From NCBI GenBank assembly GCA_001421185.1, contig LJKK01000056.1, forward strand, positions 1 through 46,708: 46,708 nucleotides of DNA, given 5' to 3'. Below the pieces are notes generated by a model. The model was not told the DNA's origin. It saw only the letters and a program-made list of their open reading frames with translations, and made no database searches. This DNA is from Methanomassiliicoccales archaeon RumEn M1. GTDB taxonomy: Archaea > Thermoplasmatota > Thermoplasmata > Methanomassiliicoccales > Methanomassiliicoccaceae. A program made the position numbers and the translations under genes. Of the stretch, positions 43,669-46,708 are shown piece after piece; position 1 is the first letter of the stretch, and each line of letters opens with the position of its first letter.

Positions 43669-45385
43669 ATGGAGGGTTACATACCGCCAACATCAGCCGG
43701 AAATCTCCAGGACTACGAGGTCGCCAGCAAGGAGTTCACCTGGGCCTCCGTGGACAAGGAGTTCGACTGGTCCAAGGGTTCGGTCTACAACGTGGCCTAC
43801 GAGGCCATAGACCGCCACGCCCTGAACTGGAGGAAGAACAAGATCGCCCTGTACTCGATCGGCGCCGAAGGCGAGGTACGGAAGTATACCTTTGGGGAGC
43901 TGTCGGCCATCACCAGCCAACTGGCCAGCGGCTTGACCAAGCTGGGTGCCCGCAAGGGCGACCGCATCTTCGTGTACCTGGACCGGACGTCAGAGCTGTA
44001 CATGGCCATGCTAGCGATCGTCAAGATGGGGGGCATAGCCAGCCCCCTGTTCTCGGCGCTGGGGCCAGAGGCGGTCAAGGACCGCGCCCTCGACTCGGGT
44101 ACCAACATCATCATCACCTCCCCGTACCTGTACGAGCGGATACTGCCCATAGTGGACGATCTGGCCGATCTCAGGAAGATCGTCATCGTGGGCAAATCGG
44201 ACGAGCTGGGGGAGAACTGCGTAAGTTTCGATGAGGTCGTGGCTTCCGGGGACCCCAAGTTCCAGGCGGTCAACATGGCTCCTACCGATCCGTACATCAT
44301 ACACTACACGTCCGGATCCACCGGCAAGCCCAAGGGCGTGCTGCTCGGCCACCGCTCCATGGTGCAGCAGTACATCACCTCCAAGTGGGTCCTTGACCTC
44401 AGGGATGATGACACCTACTGGTGCACCGCCGACCCCGGCTGGGTCACCGGCACGTCGTACGGCATCTTCGGCCCGTGGTTTCTGGGCACGTCCATCGTGT
44501 CCTACGAGGGCCGCTTCGACGCCCGGACCTGGTACGACATCCTGCAGCGCTACGGCGTCACCGTGTGGTACACCGCTCCCACCGCGCTGCGCATGCTGAT
44601 GCGGGCGGGCGACGACCTGGTCAAGGAGTTTGACCTGGAGAAGGTGCGCCACATCTGCTCGGTCGGCGAGCCCCTCAACGCCGAGGTGGTCCGCTGGGCC
44701 ATGCGGACGATGAACAAGCGCATCCACGACACCTGGTGGCAGACCGAGACGGGCGCCCACCTCATATGCAACTACCCCTGCATGACCATCCGCCCCGGCT
44801 CCATGGGGAAGCATACCGGGGTCGATCGCGAGCGTGGTGGACGAGGAGGGGAACGAGGTCCCGCCCGGCGTCGAGGGCTACCTGGCGCTCCGCCCCGGCT
44901 GGCCGTCCATGATGCTGGGCATCTGGCGCAACACTCCGAGGTTCAAGGAGTACTTCCGCATCCCCGGCTGGTACATCGCGGGCGACCAGGCCTACAAGGA
45001 CGAGGACGGGTACTTCTGGTTCCTGGGCCGTGCCGATGACGTCATCAAGACGTCCGGAGAACGTCTGGGTCCCTTCGAAGTGGAGTCGGCGCTGATCGAG
45101 CACTCGGCCGTGGCCGAGGCCGGCGTCATCGGCAAGCCTGACGAGCTAAGAGGCGAGATCGTGAAGGCCTTCATCACCCTGCGGCCGGGCTACAAGCCCT
45201 CCGAGGAGCTGAAGGAGGACATCACCAAGTTCGTCAAGACCAGGCTGGCCTACTACGCCTACCCCAGGGAGATCGAGTTCGTCGAGTCGCTGCCCAAGAC
45301 CCGCTCGGGCAAGATCATGCGCCGGGTGCTGAAGGCCAAGGAGCTCGGCCAGCCGCTGGGCGACCTGTCCACCCTGGACGACTGA
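43669..45385 (+). CDS. acs: AMP-forming acetyl-CoA synthetase, frameshifted
   Basis: About 572 aa when repaired. Acetate + ATP + CoA gives acetyl-CoA + AMP + PPi. YTSGSTGKPKGVLLGH is the AMP-binding P-loop; WCTADPGWVTGTSYG, DTWWQTETGAH and YIAGDQAYKDEDGYFWFLGRADD are core motifs. PKTRSGKIMRR holds the acetylatable Lys. One frame fails after GSMGK (HTGVDR), the other resumes PGSIASVVDEEGNEVPPG; two bases missing (or one extra) near 44812 explain it, restoring GKPIPG. The start has AGGAG at 8 nt. With the AceTr transporter, it supports acetate assimilation. Confidence 0.93.
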
Positions 45386-45403
45386 AACCCTTTCCCGATC
45401 TCA

Positions 45404-45436
45404 ATTTTTAAAAAGGAATGGGGCCTGGCCCCGGTT
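45404..45436. terminator. Bidirectional terminator between acs and cupin genes
   Basis: GGGGCC-T-GGCCCC (45420-45432) is a 6-bp stem on one base, probably opening to a larger loop. Plus-strand transcripts continue GGTTTTCT. Minus-strand transcripts continue ATTCCTTTTTAAAAATTG, a strong T tract. It ends both convergent genes. Confidence 0.65.
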
Positions 45437-45439
45437 TTC

Positions 45440-45845
45440 TCACTCCGTCGTCTTGCCGTCGAAGTGCTCGCTGTCGGCCTCGGCGTCCGCCTTGGTCTTG
45501 TGGTTCACGCCGTCCCGGTGCTCGGGAGGCGAGTAGATGGTGTAGAGCTTGAGGGCGACGTCCTTGGAGGTGTTGACAACATTGTGCCTGGCCCCCCCTC
45601 GGGACCACCACGGCGCTGCCGTCCTTCACCTTGTAGGTGGTATCGTCGATGATGACCTCGCCCTCGCCCTCCTCGAAGCGGAAGAACTGGTCGACGTCGT
45701 CGTGGACCTCGGCCCCGATCTCCTCCCCCGGCCTCAGGCTCATCAGCACCAGCTGGCTGAACTGGCTGGTATAGAGCACCTTGCGGAAGTCGTTGTTCTC
45801 GATGGTATCCTTCTCAATATCGGTCATGAAACCTTTCTTGGCCAT
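45440..45845 (-). CDS. Cupin-domain protein (phosphomannose-isomerase-like), frameshifted
   Basis: 134 aa when repaired. SLRPGEEIGAEVHDDVDQFFRFEEGEG is the first cupin motif (Glu-His-Asp-Gln type) and VPRGARHNVVNTS the second, joining two frames; the C7 run at 45592-45598 must be C6. Downstream residues KLYTIYSPPEHRDGV match small stand-alone cupins related to the mannose-6-phosphate isomerase cupin domain, with unknown substrate. AGGGAG lies just before the ATG and a TATA-like element (CATATATCAT) about 38 nt upstream. Confidence 0.87.
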
Positions 45846-45937
45846 GTTATCAACTCCCTGCGGCCCGTGGGACGCAATTGTTATGATATATGTCGAAGAA
45901 CGTAAAAAATGATTGCCGAAACCGGCAAGCCAGTTGA

Positions 45938-45963
45938 TAGAAGGAAAGGGGGGCCTTGGCCCC
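45938..45963 (-). terminator. Terminator of the CBS gene
   Basis: On the minus strand GGGGCC-AA-GGCCCC (45950-45963) is followed by CCTTTCCTTCTATC. The same GGGGCC/GGCCCC core ends the neighbouring convergent pair at 45420. Confidence 0.55.
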
Positions 45964-45969
45964 TTGGGC

Positions 45970-46356
45970 TCACTCGATGGGCAGGTTCTTGAACATCTCC
46001 ATCCAGGAGACGAAACCGATCATGTGGTTGTTCTCGTCCACCACCGGAAGGCGCCTGATGTTCTTCCGGTTCATGATGGCCAGGGCCTCGGCCACCGGCG
46101 TATCGGTCGATACGGTCGTCACCGGCGAGCTCATCACCTCCGATACCTTCAGATGCAGGAACTTGTCCTGGCTGGTGAGATAGCGTCGCAGCACGTCGCG
46201 CTCGGTGAAGATGCCCACCACCTTGTCATCGGGGTCCACCACGATGACGCTGCCCTGGTCGTTCTCGACCATCAGTTCGATCGCGCTCTGCACCGAGTCG
46301 TCCGGAGATACCACTTCTAGCTTCCGGACCATATAGTCCTTAACAAGTGCGACCAT
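45970..46356 (-). CDS. Two-CBS-domain protein
   Basis: 128 aa consisting only of a CBS pair (Bateman module): residues 4-62 (VKDYMVRKLEVVSPDDSVQ ... GIFTERDVLRRYL) and 69-125 (VSEVMSSPVTTVSTDT ... GFVSWMEMFKN). Such modules bind AMP, ATP or S-adenosylmethionine and regulate partners; none is adjacent. TTTATCAA on the minus strand about 37 nt upstream is the likely TATA box. Single gene. Confidence 0.92.
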   Translation of the reverse strand: MVALVKDYMVRKLEVVSPDDSVQSAIELMVENDQGSVIVVDPDDKVVGIFTERDVLRRYLTSQDKFLHLKVSEVMSSPVTTVSTDTPVAEALAIMNRKNIRRLPVVDENNHMIGFVSWMEMFKNLPIE

Positions 46357-46495
46357 GTTGCTCGAGTGAATATTGGCCTGGGGATTGATAAAGCTAATTG
46401 GCCGAATAACTTGTCATCGATAAATCCACGTTACGCTGACGAAATTCGGTACGCTCCTCGACCATGTTATATAGGATGAGGCCACGTGGCGCCGC

Positions 46496-46708
46496 GTGTC
46501 GTCCATACCTTCATTCATCTCCTCCGACGATGTCCCGGGCGGGCGTATCGCGTTCGAGTACATGCGGCCGATCGGGCCGCGGACGCTGTGCGTGGTCACG
46601 CCGTCGGAGAGGCGAGCGTGGGACACCTCCTCGGAGTTCCCGGTGCGGGCCGGGCGGGCGTACACGGGAGTGTTCTCGCGCAAGTGCCAGGCGTACGCCG
46701 AACGGTTC
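46496..46708 (+). CDS. DUF6884-like protein, 5' part only
   Basis: Open to the window end (71 codons). From the GTG it reads VSSIPSFISSDDVPGG, then RTLCVVTPSERRAWD and AGRAYTGVFSRKCQAYAERF. The pattern 'C-P-Sxxxx-WD ... YTGxFxxkcxxYAExF' resembles DUF6884/DUF1643-type domains often found alone or with nucleases; this is a memory-based match. TTATATA is 26 nt before the GTG, a leaderless start. The opposite-strand frame here is longer but looks random. Confidence 0.6.
   Translation, partial: MSSIPSFISSDDVPGGRIAFEYMRPIGPRTLCVVTPSERRAWDTSSEFPVRAGRAYTGVFSRKCQAYAERF

Noticed and set aside
8111-45845. Programmed ribosomal frameshifting as explanation for the split genes
   Set aside because: Sites have no common slippery motif, directions differ, and affected genes (purP, acs, MEMO, PaaK) are normally single-frame.
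46414-46683. Minus-strand 89-codon frame at the right edge
   Set aside because: No conserved motif, and the plus-strand GTG frame with a TATA box 26 nt upstream explains the region better.
1-46708. tRNA, rRNA, insertion sequence or integrase
   Set aside because: Read gaps for T-loop-like GTTCGA with stems and for transposase motifs; the few GTTCGA hits (for example near 20306) have no acceptor or D stems. Not excluded formally without a covariance search.

Overview
This is archaeal DNA, GC-rich (around 60% by eye). Archaeal signature genes are spread along it: RNA polymerase subunit K (rpoK) next to ribosomal protein S2, a replication protein A operon, CDP-archaeol synthase, the archaeal purine enzyme PurP, Nep1, a MEMO-family protein, type-4 uracil-DNA glycosylase and an XPD-like helicase. 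Most promoters that can be read have a TATA-like box about 25-28 nt before the start codon, which implies leaderless transcripts. An MtaA-like protein of the uroporphyrinogen decarboxylase family, DUF134/DUF5320 genes, PAS sensors and a DUF6015-like protein suggest Thermoplasmatota, probably a Methanomassiliicoccales-type methanogen. No methanogenesis core gene lies in the window, so this placement is an inference.

Layout. 1-5.3 kb: surface-glycan genes, comprising a Wlb/Wbp-like dehydrogenase, aminotransferase and acetyltransferase cassette for a diacetamido uronic acid, a truncated GT4 gene and, divergently, two GT2 genes. 5.2-10 kb: uracil-DNA glycosylase, pyrE and carS in one operon, a cupin, an acetate-type transporter and an XPD-like helicase. 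10-16.2 kb: a cysteine-rich Fe-S protein, a DUF6015-like protein, an MTH1187 protein and a four-gene signalling operon (PAS sensor, kinase, response regulator, hybrid kinase). 16.3-20.1 kb: a serine-biosynthesis pair (class V aminotransferase and SerA) behind a long structured leader, then two tandem muconolactone-isomerase-like paralogues. 20.3-24 kb: a sodium:solute symporter with a 35-residue accessory gene, and a PaaK-ACT pair. 24-29 kb: a small protein with an H1-like tail, threonine aldolase, Trm112-like protein, aspartate aminotransferase, an MBL-fold enzyme and pdxS. 29.4-32.3 kb: purP-nep1 and an MtaA-like protein that lacks the zinc ligands. 32.5-39.7 kb: a membrane protein, an unknown, DUF5320/DUF134, the RPA operon, a zinc-ribbon membrane protein, MEMO and rpoK-rpsB. 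39.9-46.7 kb: a 7TM histidine kinase, leuCD-type dehydratase, acetyl-CoA synthetase, a cupin, a CBS protein and the start of a DUF6884-like gene.

A striking property of the record is that ten otherwise normal genes are each broken by a single frame change. At least four are one-base expansions of C5-C6 runs to C6-C7. Unrelated housekeeping genes are affected, so uncorrected indels in a draft or metagenome assembly are the likeliest cause. I annotate these genes at full length and note the break in each entry.

The most unusual biology I can support is the H1-tailed acidic protein, the MtaA-like paralogue without its zinc site, the perfectly duplicated 36-bp promoter-containing repeat in the glycan cluster, the palindromic operator candidate before the DUF134 gene, and the structured leader of the serine operon. 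I found no complete undescribed multi-gene system, no CRISPR array, no tRNA or rRNA gene and no insertion sequence.
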